From: Garcia nutans
Lineage: Eukaryota > Streptophyta > Magnoliopsida > Malpighiales > Euphorbiaceae
Direction of reading: 5' to 3'
Assembly: GCA_947685225.1 (NCBI GenBank)
Contig: CANTUV010000035.1
Coordinates: 4,533,501-4,597,500, forward strand
Length of the DNA stretch: 64,000 bases
In this document: positions 11,004 to 24,102 of the stretch, piece after piece
Layout: each line of letters starts with the position of its first letter
Position numbering within the stretch: the stretch's first letter is position 1
Translations under genes and position numbers: made by a program
Notes under the pieces: model-generated
What the model saw: only the letters and a program-made list of their open reading frames with translations
The model's database searches: none
What the model was told of the DNA's origin: nothing

Positions 11004-14000
11004 GAGATTTTTACAAAAATATAAAAAACATAAGATTTGCTCACATATTTAGTAGTGTGTGTGAGTTAAAAGCTCAAATCAAATTTCAGTTTAAATTTTT
11101 ATTTATTTATTTTTTTCATTTTATGAATAAATCGAAATTTATAATTTTAATTTATAACAAAAACTATAAATTCTAAAACTATAAATTTCAGTTCGTGTTA
11201 AATTATTATTTTTATATAAAAGTGTCAAACCGAAACTATATATTTTGGTTTCACACTGTTTTTTTTTTCTAATATTCCACACAAATTTAGATGGGTATTT
11301 TTTCTGAAATACTCGTCAGAAATGCTACCAAACAAAGAACAAAAAGATGACGCGCGTGACAATTTTGCTTTAAATTTTAGAATTGACCGTATGGCTTGTA
11401 TAAAAAAATCAAATAAAATATTTAAGACATAAGATCGTGCTAATGCTCTTTTACTCTATGCATAAGCTAAACCAATAATTAAAATAAATATGAAAAATAA
11501 AAATTTTATAAATATAAATAATCTCATACCAACATATACCGATATATATTAATATATATCTATATATATATATATCTAATTATATATCTATATATATATA
11601 TATATATTTAGTTATATATAACATAAATTCAAATAAATAAAAATATAAAATAGTTATATATCGATAAATATTTATATATACCTATATATATATCTATATA
11701 AAATCACATATATTATTATTTTTTAGTTAAAATATATATAATATATTTCGACATATATCTACATATATGTAATATATGTTATTATACTTTTACAATATGT
11801 ACAATGTATACCTAGTTATATTCAACATATATCAATATATATTACGTAATGTTATCATATATTATATATAACTATATAAAATTGCATATACATTTTGTTA
11901 TATATAATATATATATGCATACACAATTATTTTTTTTGTTTTATCTAGCTATATATAATATATATCAATATATAATTAAATGTATAAAAAAATTACAGTT
12001 ATTTTTTAAAAAAATTCATCACATATATCTAGTTATATATAACATATGCTCACTATACTCAAAATATAATTATACCAATATATATCGACATATAACTATA
12101 TAAAAATGTATATACTATTATTGTTTAGATGAATTGAATCTTTATTAGCATTATATATTGTCAAAAATTATAAATACGTAACAATAAATTCTGATTTTAT
12201 AGCACTAATTTTTTTTTATAAAAATGTTGCAATTTTAAATTTTTGTTTAAATATAATTAATCGATAATTTTCATTTCAAAAAATATATTTTTCTTCATTT
12301 GTTTACTCTCATAATTAAAATGATAAAATAAATGAAAGGGTGAAAATTTATTATTAAAATAAATGATGATCAGTTATTTATAAATTTTAAGTCAATGACA
12401 ATCAGATCAAATTTCAGAATTAACTTTTAAAAAATATTTAATTAATATTTTTGTCAAAGTACATATAATTAATCATAAAAAATAAATGATAGAAAATAAA
12501 AAATATTGTAAATAATAAAAACTAAAACCAGATAATTAATAGTGAAAAACCATTGATATTTAAAGAATTAAAGTATATTTTGCAAGTTGAGCAAATATAT
12601 ACTAGTATGGTATCATCGACCAATAAAAAACTTGGAATTCAACAAAATGATACATATATTATAACTTTCGTATTTTTAAAATAATAAAAAAGCTAAAGTT
12701 GAAAAGAAGTAAAGTTAGAAGTGAAAATAAAAATAAGAATAATAAAAATAAAAATACAATTTAAAATATATGCACCATATAATTTTCCTTTTTTTTTTTA
12801 AAATCCCTGGCTTTTCGGTTTCTGCCATTCTCTTGGAATGGATCTCGACTGTTTGTTGGAGTAGAATCCAACAAGTTAACAAATTATAATAATGCATACA
12901 TATATAGGTTACTGGAGACTAGAATTTTGTGATCTCGACCTGGGCTCTCAGGTCACGAGCCCCTGTGCAACTAGCCCATGTGCAACTAGTAATTATATAA
13001 TAATTTTTTTTTTAGTTTTTAATAATGTATGGTGATTAATTCATTTATCAGTAAAATCTTTGAAATTGATTTTTTTAACCGAAATTTATTAATAAATTTA
13101 CCCACCGCATTTGTTATATACCACTTCTTTAGAAGTATTATATAGTAATTAATTGCAAAATAAATTGATTTCACCTATAATTATTAAATCTATTACTAAT
13201 TTTATTATAATCACGCAACTTCCAATTTATATTATATTTTTTTCACAGGTCATATTGCAATTATGTATAGACTTTTTAAAATATTTTATTATACCAAAAT
13301 CCCATCCCTTTAAATAATTTGAAATTTAAAAAAAAAATATTTCAACAACACTAAGTTATAATTATATCTTTTTTTGATCAATGTAGTTATAATAATTATA
13401 TCTGAACTTTCTGAAAAATCCTATTATACCATAAATTGATCATTTAATTGCAATGATACTCATTGACCAATAATAATAATTAAAATAATACATTCTCGAC
13501 TAATAATAATAATAATAATAATAATAATATCTTACCAAAACATACTCTGCCTTTTTTCCCTCAATCTAATTGATATTTTTATTTATACTATAATAACGCA
13601 CACACGTTCTTTCGAGAATATATATATTTTACCTTATTTTTTTATAAAATAATTTTAGTTATTTAGTTACATAAAAAAATGTTTAAAATATATTATAACA
13701 GTTAAAAATAAAATTAGGGAGTAAATAAAATATGTGATAAACAAAAATGACATTTAAAAAATCACAAAATAATTATACGATTTTCTTATTTACACTCAAT
13801 TGATAATATCTTATAACGATTATGTTAATATTTTATTTATTTGAACTCAATTAATAATATCTTTTTTTTTAATTTCTGAATTATTTTTTCTTCTCTTTCA
13901 AAAAATATTAATCATTTTTTGTATTATTTATTAAAAATTAAAACACATATCTCCAGAGCAATGCGAAGATATCATTCTAACATAAATTAAAATTGACGAT

Positions 14001-14057
14001 AAAGACTAATATTTTATGTTGAATGCAAACAATTTTTATTTTTTAATATATATATAT
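11004..14057. other. AT-rich intergenic region
   Basis: Very AT-rich. The part from 11510 to 12120 is built from degenerate ATATATCTATATATA-type motifs without a clear period, similar in style to the array at 34150-34860. A TAA microsatellite lies at about 13502-13530. The short open frames here are AT-composition artefacts. No gene recognised. Confidence 0.6.
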
Positions 14058-14062
14058 ATATA

Positions 14063-14501
14063 TGACGATGAGGTGGACTCCAAAAACTCATATTTGGATT
14101 CGAGTTTTTCTTTGGTTAACTCTTCTATCTGCAAGATAAGAAGCATAGAAGACTAGGCTCCAGTAGGGAGATTCTAATGTCTAAGTCAGCGATTAATTTT
14201 TCTGCAAGTAAGCGAGCTCAATAAGTTGAAAAAAGATCCTTTACCTGTGGAAATTCATCCCTATTTATAGTTGAAGGGTAGGAGATAGCACCTACATATG
14301 TTAGTTGATCTTCCAGATATGTCAGTATCGTGTATCTACTGTGTTAAAATTCTATCTATCGAACTAAGAGCTCTGTAGAGGTAAGGAGAGAGAATATCGA
14401 GCTCTTCTTCAAAGACTAAAGGATGGCTAAAGTTCTCTTTTCTCCAAGAGCTCAATTCAGAACCTCGGTACATAGAGCTCGGTATTTATAGAGTAGTATC
14501 A
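14063..14501 (-). repeat. LTR of Gypsy element (3' LTR in element orientation)
   Basis: Pairs with 24103-24547. It begins TGACGATGAGG and ends TAGTATCA on the plus strand, and is flanked on the outside by ATATA (14058-14062), matching ATATA at 24548-24552. Next to it inside is a C-rich tract, TAGTCCCCCGCTAG, which on the minus strand is a purine-rich primer tract. The two LTRs differ at many positions, so the insertion is old. Confidence 0.85.
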
Positions 14502-14838
14502 CTAGTCCCCCGCTAGTCATTAGACATTGATGTCAGAGAAAATAGGTGTCTCACAAAGGGGTCGGTGGAAAAATGGACGGGAAACAGAAAAAAATTCCTA
14601 CCTAAGTTATTTAATGTCGTCATCTATAAATAGGGGAGTATAGTCGGTCCATTTGACACTTACTGTCAAGTTGAGAGCTCGATTGTTATATTTATTGACA
14701 AGAATTTGGGAGGGATAAGTTGTTATAGGTGGCTCGATACTTAAAAAGTTGCCAAGGTCTAGAACTATTACTGTGCGCTATAGGTGAGTCTTTATTATTA
14801 CTTGTAAATTGATATTCTTTGTTATAGCTGGTAATAAA

Positions 14839-16510
14839 ATGAGTTCAGAAAGTGGGAATATGTCTGTGAGTGAAGAGAGAGTGAGGGAGCCTTATGTACA
14901 ATATAGCGATCCATCTCGATCGGATACTGACAGTATAAGCTCGTTGGGAAGTCATGGCTCAAGAAGAAGAGCTGAGGAAGAGGTGGTTAAGGGTACAAGG
15001 AGAGAAAGCACGGCTTACCCTGGCCCAGTAAACGAAGAAGAAGAAGAAGAAATAGGAGCTAGAGTTCCAACAGACCAAACACGAGTGAAAGATATATGAT
15101 GCTCCTTGAAGGAGGAAGATTTAAGCGAAATCAAAGAGAAATATTAAATACTAGATGAATATCAAATAAAGCTGCCTGGGGAGGATATTCAAGGGCACGA
15201 TAATCCAGGGCCTGATTAAATGATAGTTTATGAGGAAGACTTGATTGCAGGAGTTCGGTTCCTATTATGCTTCTTTATTAAGCTCTTTCTATTGATGACT
15301 AGGATTTCTCTCGGGCAACTGAGTCCAAATTCTTGGAGGACTATAGTTGGGCTCAAGCTTCTAAGCAAATTATTGTCTGTGAGGCCTTCACTAAGGGTCT
15401 TGGACGCTCTATGCCTTTTTAAGTCATGCCCAAGTGCAGATGAAGATTTTATGTTTTTGCAGGCTAGACAAGGGCTCGGCCTTTTTTTCTAGGAAGCCCG
15501 ACTCCATGAAAGGGTGAAAGGATCGCTTTTTCATTTTAAAAAAGAGAGGTGGATTTGATTTTCAAACAAGGTCAAATCAGGCACCTCACTGGCCTAAAAT
15601 AAAGAGAGCAAGTCTTGAGCCAGGGGAAAAGGCATTTTTTAATGTTATAAAACAGGACATTCAGAGAGAAAAGTTGAATGTCTTGCAGCTGATAAGGAGG
15701 TAACTTTCGATTGGAAATGACCCCATCGAACCGCTCCCTGAGGATCGGGCTGATAATACTTTGTTGTCATTTTAGTTTGTTAATCCGATAATAACGTTTC
15801 TAATTTATTGCTTTGCAGCAGACATGGAGAAGGAAAAACAGCTAGATCAAAAAGAGAAACTAAATAAGATTCAGGCTGATCGTGCTGCTAAAGCTATTAA
15901 ATCCAAGAGCTCGTGGACAAGCAGGACAACAGGAGAAAGGAGCTCCAAAAGAAAGCAAATAGAAGAGGCAGTTGAAGTGAGCAACAAGGAGGTCACGATT
16001 GCTGCTTATGCACCCTCTCTGCTCGAAGCAGGGGTTACCTTAGAGCAAATAATTGAGTTGGGATGAACATCGTCAAAGCTTGAGGGGACCTCGTTCATAG
16101 CTACAGAGGGGGCACATTCCGAGGGAAAGGAGCATGTGTTAAGCCCGTCTTAATTTTAGCAAGCTCTGTTTGAAGAATTTAGGGTCCAATACGGGCCAGG
16201 TTATTTTGTTAATAATTCACAAGTTGGGATGTTCTACCAGAATTTTCTAAGGAAAATACCCAGAAAAAATAACCATCTTAATAGAATGAAAATTGATGAT
16301 CTATTATATCGGTTAAACATCGCTATTATTGATGTACAAACAGTTCAAGTTTGATTTTGATTGAGGTTGAATGCTTTCTTGCGGTATTAAGTATAATTTT
16401 TGTTTGACAGTTCAGGTTACTCACTCTTCATATGGGAGATAGATTTAATGGAGCAGTGCATGGATATAAGAAGGAAAAAAAAGTGATGCCAAGAAAGTTG
16501 CGGAGGCCGA
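14839..16510 (+). pseudogene. Antisense extra ORF of Gypsy element, 5' part (putative gypsy-type transposon domain)
   Basis: Coding remnants on the strand opposite to pol. The first segment (14839-15099) starts MSSESGNMSVSEE and is acidic and Ser-rich. The second, from 15220, contains VYEEDLIAGVRF and LGQLSPNSWRTIVG, which match the plant domain called putative gypsy type transposon (Pfam PF04195, by recall). The third (15824-16066) is Lys/Glu-rich and predicted helical. In-frame stops (15097-15099, near 15145 and 15218) separate them. The frame then enters a coiled-coil region cut at 16510 by a hAT insertion and resumes at 19232. Its function in such elements is unknown. It is broken here. 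Confidence 0.7.
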
Positions 16511-16518
16511 GAAGCAAG

Positions 16519-19223
16519 TAGGGGTGTCAAACCATGTTAACAGGTCGTGTTTGTGTCGAGTTGATAGACACTGGTGATATGATTAACTTCAATACGAATA
16601 TGACTCATTTATTAATCATGTCAAAATATCTTAATACTAACACGACACGAAATTTTAATAGGTAACAAGACACGACACGCTTGACACGTTTTTAAATAGA
16701 TCTTATATAGGTCATATAATATGACACGACTCACTTAACCCACTCAACATGTATAACCCACTCAACCTGTATAACCCACACTATTAAAAATACACATAAA
16801 TACATAAAAATATGATAAATGTTTATATTAAAAATACACATAAAGTCATAAAAATTCTCAAATAAAACCATCTAAAATATTTCAAATAAAAACAAATGCA
16901 TAGAATAAAAACAAACACATCTAGATTATGAAATTAGATGATGAATGACCAATAACATCTTTATCCAATTCAGAAAGCTCTAAGTTAATCTCCGTGATAT
17001 CTGTAAGTTCTTTAAGTTTCAATTTCTTTGTATCTATAAAATAAATAGAAAAGAGTTAATTAGTTAAAGTTAAGAATAAAAATTATTTCAAATCTAAATA
17101 TTAGATATACCTTGATCTCCTTGATATGAGATGCAAATCAAGTTTTAAATAACATAACAATTTTCTTATCCCCAGCCATTCAATGAATTGAAATAGCAAA
17201 TCATGCATAATAACAGTAGTAGCAATTAATTCTCTAAATTCATCAATAGAAAATTTTACATTCACAAGACACCCATCACCTTGAGATATTTAAGTTTGAC
17301 CTATATCTCTAGTATCTTTGTAGGACACACAATATGTGACGTTTCATATTACCTGTCTCATACTTGCTATCAGCTAAATAAAGTTTTCTATAAGCCTTAC
17401 ATTTGGCACTTCTTTTCTTGTTCTTCTCATCTACTAGCTCAAAATATTTTCATACAACTGAAGATAACTTCCTCGTCAACCTTTTCGCCTTTTTCATCAT
17501 TGTTCCATAAGGAAGTTTTTCTAACTCCAAAATATCATCTTCTTCTTCTATATTAAGATTCTCCTCATTAACCTCAATTGAATCGGATTGAGTAGCAGCC
17601 ATCTACAATAATTAATATCCAAGTAGTATATTTAGGCCATTTTAATACCCAAGTTCCATTTTAATTTCTTTTTCTAGAGATAGATATTTTATTGTTTGGA
17701 TATATCTAAAACAAAGACCTAAAATTAATTAATTATGACAACCATAACAATAATGATGGCTAATTGCTTGATGTAATGAGTAATTTAAAGAAAAAAAAAG
17801 GCTAAACTAATCTCGTAAAAAAAGGTAAAACCAAGCAATCAAGCATACATTTAAACCAAGTTGGAGCTCAACCCATTGGATTATTCTCATTGTTATTTGA
17901 TTTAAGCCCATTATAAAGCAGCAAAGCTGTAAAAGTTTAACAAATTTCAAAATAAATTAATAGTCCACTTTTAATTCAGTGTGTAGGATAAGAAATTAAA
18001 ATTTTTCATCATCTACTTTCATCTCTACTCTCTATAATCAAAGCATTATTAATTAATAAAAAGGAAGATAAATCAAATGGGAAATTATAAAAACAAACAT
18101 GAAATTAAAACATTGGCCAGCACACATTGAATTAGTTTTGTAAAAAATTTTAAATCGAAAAGAATTTGGAAGTATACATTTGGCTAATACAAAAATAAAA
18201 AATAAAAAGTCAATAATTTGAAATTAAATATCAAAGAAACTTATTAAAATTTTTTATGATTTAATCAATCAATTTATGTGTTTAAAATAGTGATAAGACA
18301 ACTAAGATAAAGAACGAAAAATTTACATATATCTTTGACATGGATCAATGGAGATAATATATTTTGGCAAAATTTATCATAAATCAAGATTATATAAACT
18401 TCTTCAGTAGCAATACCAGTAGCGTTAACAATTCATTCAAGTTGAGCATTTGAATTATACATTTTGCATTCATAATTAATAGAGTAAAGCTCAATTTACT
18501 TATACAGTATCAAAAGCATGATTAAAGAATGCATTTTAATGCCAAATAGACATCATAATCCAAAAAAATCTCAAGAACAAACAAAAATATTTATGCAACA
18601 CCCAAGTTTTGAACCTAGAAAAATACAAAATAAACAATATCTATAAATAAAGTTTTAGTAAAATTTCAAAAACCCATTTCAATAACAGCAAATTTTCATG
18701 CCATATAAGTAAATCCATGCTAGAAATAAGAAACAACCACCTGAACTCGTCGAAGATGAAGAGAAATGTCGAGTAGGTAGGGTGTTTGCTTCTCTTAAGG
18801 TTCTTTGGCCTTATCAATATCAGATGTGTGCTTGCTTCTCTACTGTGGGAGATGTGAAGTCATGAGTCAAAAAGAGAGGAGAAAGAAAGGAGATGGAGGT
18901 GAGGTTGTGAAACTGAGAGAGAAGAAAGAGATGGATGTGAGAGTAGGGTTAAACTTTGAAGTGTGAAATTATGAAGTGTAAAGTTAAAAATGATATTAGG
19001 TTTACGTTTTTAAAATGCAAAATGACATAGTTTTGAATGATATCAAAATGACATCATTTTAATTAAACGGGTTGTAACGAGTTTATGTGTCAATCTGCTA
19101 TACGACTCTTTTTTAAACCATGTCATAAACGAGTCGACCCATTTTTGGCATGAACCGACTAATATTCATTTTACGTATTTCACATGTCGTGTTCGCATGT
19201 CATGACCCATTTTGACACCCCTA
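16519..19223 (-). mobile_element. hAT DNA transposon nested in Gypsy ORF
   Basis: A 2705-base element with TAGGGGTGTCAAA terminal inverted repeats at both ends and a perfect 8-bp target duplication GAAGCAAG (16511-16518 and 19224-19231), diagnostic of hAT. Subterminal regions are rich in ACGAC/GTCGTG motifs. Internally only a decayed transposase start is recognisable on the minus strand (see 17100-17602); the rest is AT-rich and noncoding. It sits inside the coiled-coil region of the Gypsy antisense ORF. Confidence 0.9.
17100..17602 (-). pseudogene. hAT transposase N-terminal remnant (BED zinc finger)
   Basis: Reading from the ATG at 17602 gives an acidic leader, then a BED-type zinc-finger region: V-V-stop-KYFELVDEKNKKRSAKCKA, with a later GNMKRHI. 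The BED tryptophan codon is TGA, a stop. The second zinc-binding cysteine also seems lost (CKAYRK where CxxC is expected). Beyond a short frame break, the stretch near 17160-17280 still reads like hAT transposase (FSIDEFRELIA, IMHDLLFQFIEWLGIRK). The C-terminal catalytic and dimerisation parts are absent. Confidence 0.7.
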
Positions 19224-19231
19224 GAAGCAAG

Positions 19232-19654
19232 CAAAGGCTCGACTTAAGGAAGTTGAGCGTCGGTTGGCCAGGGCCAAACAACGGGCTAAAGAATTTAAAG
19301 TTCAGGCACTTGAAGCAATCGAGACAAAACAAAAGGCCTTGGTCGAAGCTTCTAAACTTCGTAAGCAGTGCTCTAACGTGCAATTTGAATTACTAACTGT
19401 GAAGAAGGATTCATCTCAAGATCACAAACTACTGGCCAAAGAGTAAGAAGACCTGAAAAAGTTGAGTGAAGTTAGTGAAGATCGAGTCCTAGTTAGCATT
19501 GCCAAGTTTCAAGAGCTCGTCAAAGCAGATCTCGATAAGAAATATCTAGAAGATGATTTTAGTAGTGATGGATGTAGATCCCAAACAAGCTACAGAGTAT
19601 ACTAATAAAGAGGATGCCGAGGTTGATGGAGGGGCAGACCCCGAAAATACATAG
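19232..19654 (+). pseudogene. Antisense extra ORF of Gypsy element, 3' part (coiled coil)
   Basis: Continuation of the ORF interrupted by the hAT element. It reads KARLKEVERRLARAKQRAK and then KALVEASKLRKQCSNVQ, a charged heptad-like coiled coil. A stop at 19444-19446 breaks it, and the frame seems to end at TAG 19652-19654 after an acidic tail (DAEVDGGADPENT). Joining across the hAT target site gives AEKQAKARL, confirming one original reading frame. Confidence 0.65.
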
Positions 19655-20304
19655 TAGTAAAGATATGGTGTTGCTACCTGTTATTGTGTTTTTTTTTGTT
19701 AGCTCGATAGAGAGCTTGGCTAGCTCAGAGGAGAGCTTGATTAGCTAGGTATAGAGCTAAAAAACTTTTTTTTTGCATAACTTTTTGTGGATGTAAGAGA
19801 TTATACCGATGTTAGCCCAAGGTGTATGTATGGGGTGGCATCTTTGCATATGTATTTTGAACCTTTTAGAGGAAATGAATCACTTTATTTTACTGTTTAG
19901 TTTAGCTCAGTTCATTTGTTTATTGATAAAATAGTTTGTTGAACTTGTTGTGTAATGAATATATGATGGTGCTTTTTGTTGTAATATTCACATTGATAAT
20001 ATGCATGAATAAAGTGTTAATAGCAAGGTGCACGACTAAGGTACTATAATATGTATGATTAAAGTGCTAATAGCTCTATGTGTATAGCTCGAGAAAGGAG
20101 TAGCTCGGTGTTTGTGTGCTCATAAATGTGTACTATCTTTTGCTAGGAATTAAAAAGTGATGATATGAAAGCATCTTAATGGTGCCCGCTTTTCTTTCAT
20201 GTTCTACATACATTATGTACAAGTACAAATACAACATTTACATATGAGGGATACAAGAAAGAAAGAGCATACATAAGTTTACAATACATTGTAGCTTGTG
20301 GGAG

Positions 20305-23300
20305 CTATTGAAAGTATTTATTCAAATTGTCCGCATTCCAGGTTTAGGGAATCTCCTTGCCTTCTGTTGTACAAAGCTTATAGGCGTCATTCTTGAACAC
20401 TTTGGCTATTTGATACGGTCCCTCCCAGTTGGCTCTGAGCTTCCCTGGGTTGGTTGATCCATGAGTAAATACAACCTTTCTAAAGACCAAGTCTCCCTTA
20501 CAAAATTGCTTTGGGCAGACTCTTTTGTTGTGGAAGCTAGCTATCCAGGCTTTAAAGGCTTCAACCCTGATGCTTGCTTGATTTCTTGAACTCTAGCATG
20601 TCCACATTATACGTGCAGTCTAACTATTGATCCTCTGAGAAGTTAAAGGTTCTGGCTTATGGGAGGCCAATTTCTACAAGGATAACTGCCTTGGTACCAT
20701 AGGCTAGTGCAAAGGGGGTTTCTCTAGTGGCTGTTCTTGGGGAAGTACGGTAGGCCTATAATACATTATATAGCTTCTCTGCCTACCAAACTTTGGCTTC
20801 GTCAAGCCTCTCTTTTAGCCCTGCTAAAATTATTCAGTTGGTGACATCAATTTGACCATTGGACTGAGGGTGGTAAACATCAGCATAATACTCCTTGAAT
20901 TGTCTACAATTAAATTGCTTGCCATTGTCTGTGATAACTATATGAGAGATACTGAACCTTGTAACAATGGTTTTCTTAAAGAATTTAATGATTACAGCCG
21001 GGGTGATAAAAAGCAAGGGATTCTACCTCTACCCATTTAGTGAAGTGATCCACTGTAACTACTAGAAATTTCCTCTGAGATGTGGCTAGGGGGAAATTAC
21101 TCAGGATATCCATTCCCCATTGTGCAAAAGGCCACTAGCTTCTGATTGGATTATGGTATGTGGTGAGATGATGCTACAAATTAGCATGCTTTTGACACTT
21201 CTCACACTTTTTAACCAAATCCTTCGCATCATCATCTATGGAAGGCCAAAAATATCATTGTAGCAATGCCTTTTGAGCAATTGTCAGGCTCTTTCATAGG
21301 GCCCATATATATTTTTTCATGAATTTTCTTCAACAAATAATTTCCCTCATCTTCAGATATACATCTACTCCATAGGTGAGAAAATGACCTCCTACATAAG
21401 AGCCCCTCATGAACGGAATACATGCTGAAATTTCTGACAACTTTCTTGGCTTCTATCGGGTCTGCTAGCAGTTTGCTTGAATTAAGGAATTTATAGATCG
21501 AAAGCCTCCAACCCTCTAAGGGTTCTGCAACCATTATAACTGAAGTCTCATAGCTTGGGCTTTGGATGATCTCAATGAGAACTCTGTGCACAGGAGCCCC
21601 TTCCCTTGCAATAGCGGCTTTAGCCAGCTTATCAGCTTGTTCATTCTCAACCCTGACAATATGATGAATATCTCATGAGCTACCATTCTTCTCCAAGATA
21701 GACAGAAGTTCGGCTACATGCTCCTTGTAATGTGTCATGTTTGGCTCTATAGCCTCATATTTCCCGATTAGCTTACTAACTACTAATTGGGAGTCTGAAA
21801 AAATTTGCAAGAGTTCAGGCCGAACCTCCAGGGCTAGTTTCAACCCTAAACTGATGGCTTCATATTCAACTACCTTATTGGAGGCGGTAAAGTCTAGCTT
21901 CACAGAGTATCTGATAAATATCTTACTTGGGTTTTGGAGAACTACTCCAACACCAGCTCCATCAAAACATGATGCTTCATCTACATTCAGAATCCAAGCT
22001 TCTTTGGGGGTAGCCTCCGAGGGCTACTTGTATAATTTGGTGATGAAGTCCGCCAGAATATGTGATGTCATGGCTCGCCTGGGCTCATATCGAACATCAA
22101 ATCTCCCAGTCTTGCTGCCCATTTTGCTAAATGCCCTGAGGTTTCCGGACTCTTCAAAATTTTCTTTAAACATGAGTTGGTAAGTATAATGATGGTTGGT
22201 GTATGCATTAAAGTATGACAAAAGTCTTTCTGAAGCAATGTGGAACACTAGGGCCAGTTTTTTAGAACAAGGATATCTGAGCTCGGGACCCTTTAGGACA
22301 TGGCTAGTGTAATAAATTGGATACTGTTGGCTATCCTGTTACCTAATCAAGACCGAGCCCACTACCACTAATGAAGCTGAGATGTGCAAATAAAGTGTTT
22401 CATCTTGGATGGGCCAGTTAAGCAAGAGGTGAACTCAAAATCTGCTTAAGCTCGAGGAATGCCTGCTGGCACTCCTATGTCCACTGGAATTACTTAACAT
22501 TCTTCAAAAGTTTATAAATGACAAGCACCTCTTGGCTGAGCATGAAATTAATCTTTCCAGTGTTATAATCCTCCTATTCAACTTCTGAACATCTTTAATA
22601 TTCTTAGGCGGTTCCATCTCCATCACAGCTCGTATCTTCTCAGGATTAGCTTCAATACCCCCTCTTTGATATCATGAACCCTATGAATTTCTCGAACTGA
22701 ACCCTAAATGCACATTTCTCTGAGTTCAGCTTCATATTCGCATGTTTGAGGATTTCAAAGACCTCTGCAAGGTCGATAGGGTGTTCGGTAGAGGACTTCA
22801 ATAGTCCAGCCTATATGATGTTGGAAGAGTTTGTTAACTAGCCGTTGATAGGTGGCTTCTGCATTTTTCAAGCCGAATGGTATAACCTTGTAACGGTAGG
22901 TGCCATTCCCTATTATGAAGGAAGGTTTGCTTTGATCTTCGACTTTTAAAGGGATTTAGTGGTAACCAAAATTAAGTATCAATCAAGTTGTATTCCTTAT
23001 AGACTGTCATTGAATCAATAAGGTGGTCAATGTTCGGGAGAGAGTGGGAGTCTTTAGGGCATGCATGGCTGAGATCAGTGAAATCCACACACATTCTCCA
23101 TTTTTCCATTGAGTTTTTTTACTAACACTACATTAACCAACTAGTCTAGGACCAAAATCTCTTTAATGAAGCTTGCTTTTAATAATTTTCTACTTCTTCT
23201 TCTGCAGCTAACTGCTTCTCTGGACCCAAATTTCTTTTCTTTTGCCTTACTGGGGTAATAATAGGGTGTAAATGGAGCTTGTGAAGCATAAGTTTAGGCG

Positions 23301-24000
23301 AGATACCCATAACATCAGTGGAGTCCCAGGCGAAAACATCTTGATGTTGCTTCAAGACCTGAGTCAGGGTGAGCTCCTTAATTGGACTACTGGAACTCAC
23401 TATCTTCAACATCTTGTCCATCCTTACTGTTATGTCCTTCAACATGTCAGCTGGCTCAGCTTGGGATTCTAACTTGCCGGGTATATCGAGAGAGTCCATT
23501 GGGAGAACCATATTTGCTCCCTTAAGAAGGACAACATAAAAGTCTCGAGCTATTTGTTGAATACTTGTAAGAACTGTCACTCAATAGCATGTTGGGACCT
23601 TCATGACTAAGCTTTTCATGGAGATGCAGGCATCCACCCCCACCAATTATGGGCATCCAAAGATTGCATTGTATACAAAGTTTAAGTCAACCACCATGAA
23701 ACATGTTCGACAGTTTTTCACAATTGAGTCATCTCTCAACTGAACATTTAGCATAACTGAGCCAAGCACTGAGACACTATACCAGAGAAACCAACCAAAG
23801 GTACAGAGATGGGTTTCATGACATTCAGAGATAAGTCAAGCTTCTTATATGCATCAAGTGTTAAAAGGTTAATGGCACTACCGGTGTCTACTAAAATGCG
23901 CTGAACCAAGTACTCTTGACTAACAGCCTAGACCACTAGAGCATTAGTATGTGGTCTGGTCACTTAGTGAGCTTCCTCTAGGAAAAAAACTGATGACTAG
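20305..24000 (-). pseudogene. Gypsy pol pseudogene (PR-RT-RH-INT)
   Basis: Broken polyprotein on the minus strand. Visible in order: aspartic protease with DTGSAINLL near 23880-23895; an RT entry segment with HQDVFAWDSTDVMGISP and PVRQKKR (23179-23580); RT fragments with CVDFTDLSHACPKDS near 23050 and IPFGLKNAEATYQR near 22870; RNase H with VVEYEAISLGLKLAL and FSDSQLVVSKL (21673-21903); and integrase pieces (21232-21591, and 20834-21016 with ITDNGKQF and YHPQSNGQ), ending in WNADNLNKYFQ and a TAG at 20305-20307. Frameshifts and stops occur throughout. The RT catalytic YVDD is not found; the place where it should lie, near 22810, looks deleted. Inactive. Confidence 0.85.
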
Positions 24001-24102
24001 GCTTTTCAACCAGGAATTTCTATCTCTGAAAAGACTTCTTTTGCCTTTCGCTTCCTAGAGGTATATGAAGGTCGTGTGTTCGATTTACACTCACCGCACC
24101 AT

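Noticed and set aside
11849..12103. Tyr/Ile-rich open frame
   Set aside because: AT-microsatellite-like composition; no domain and no coding signal. Same for 32907-33104 and 34469-34660.
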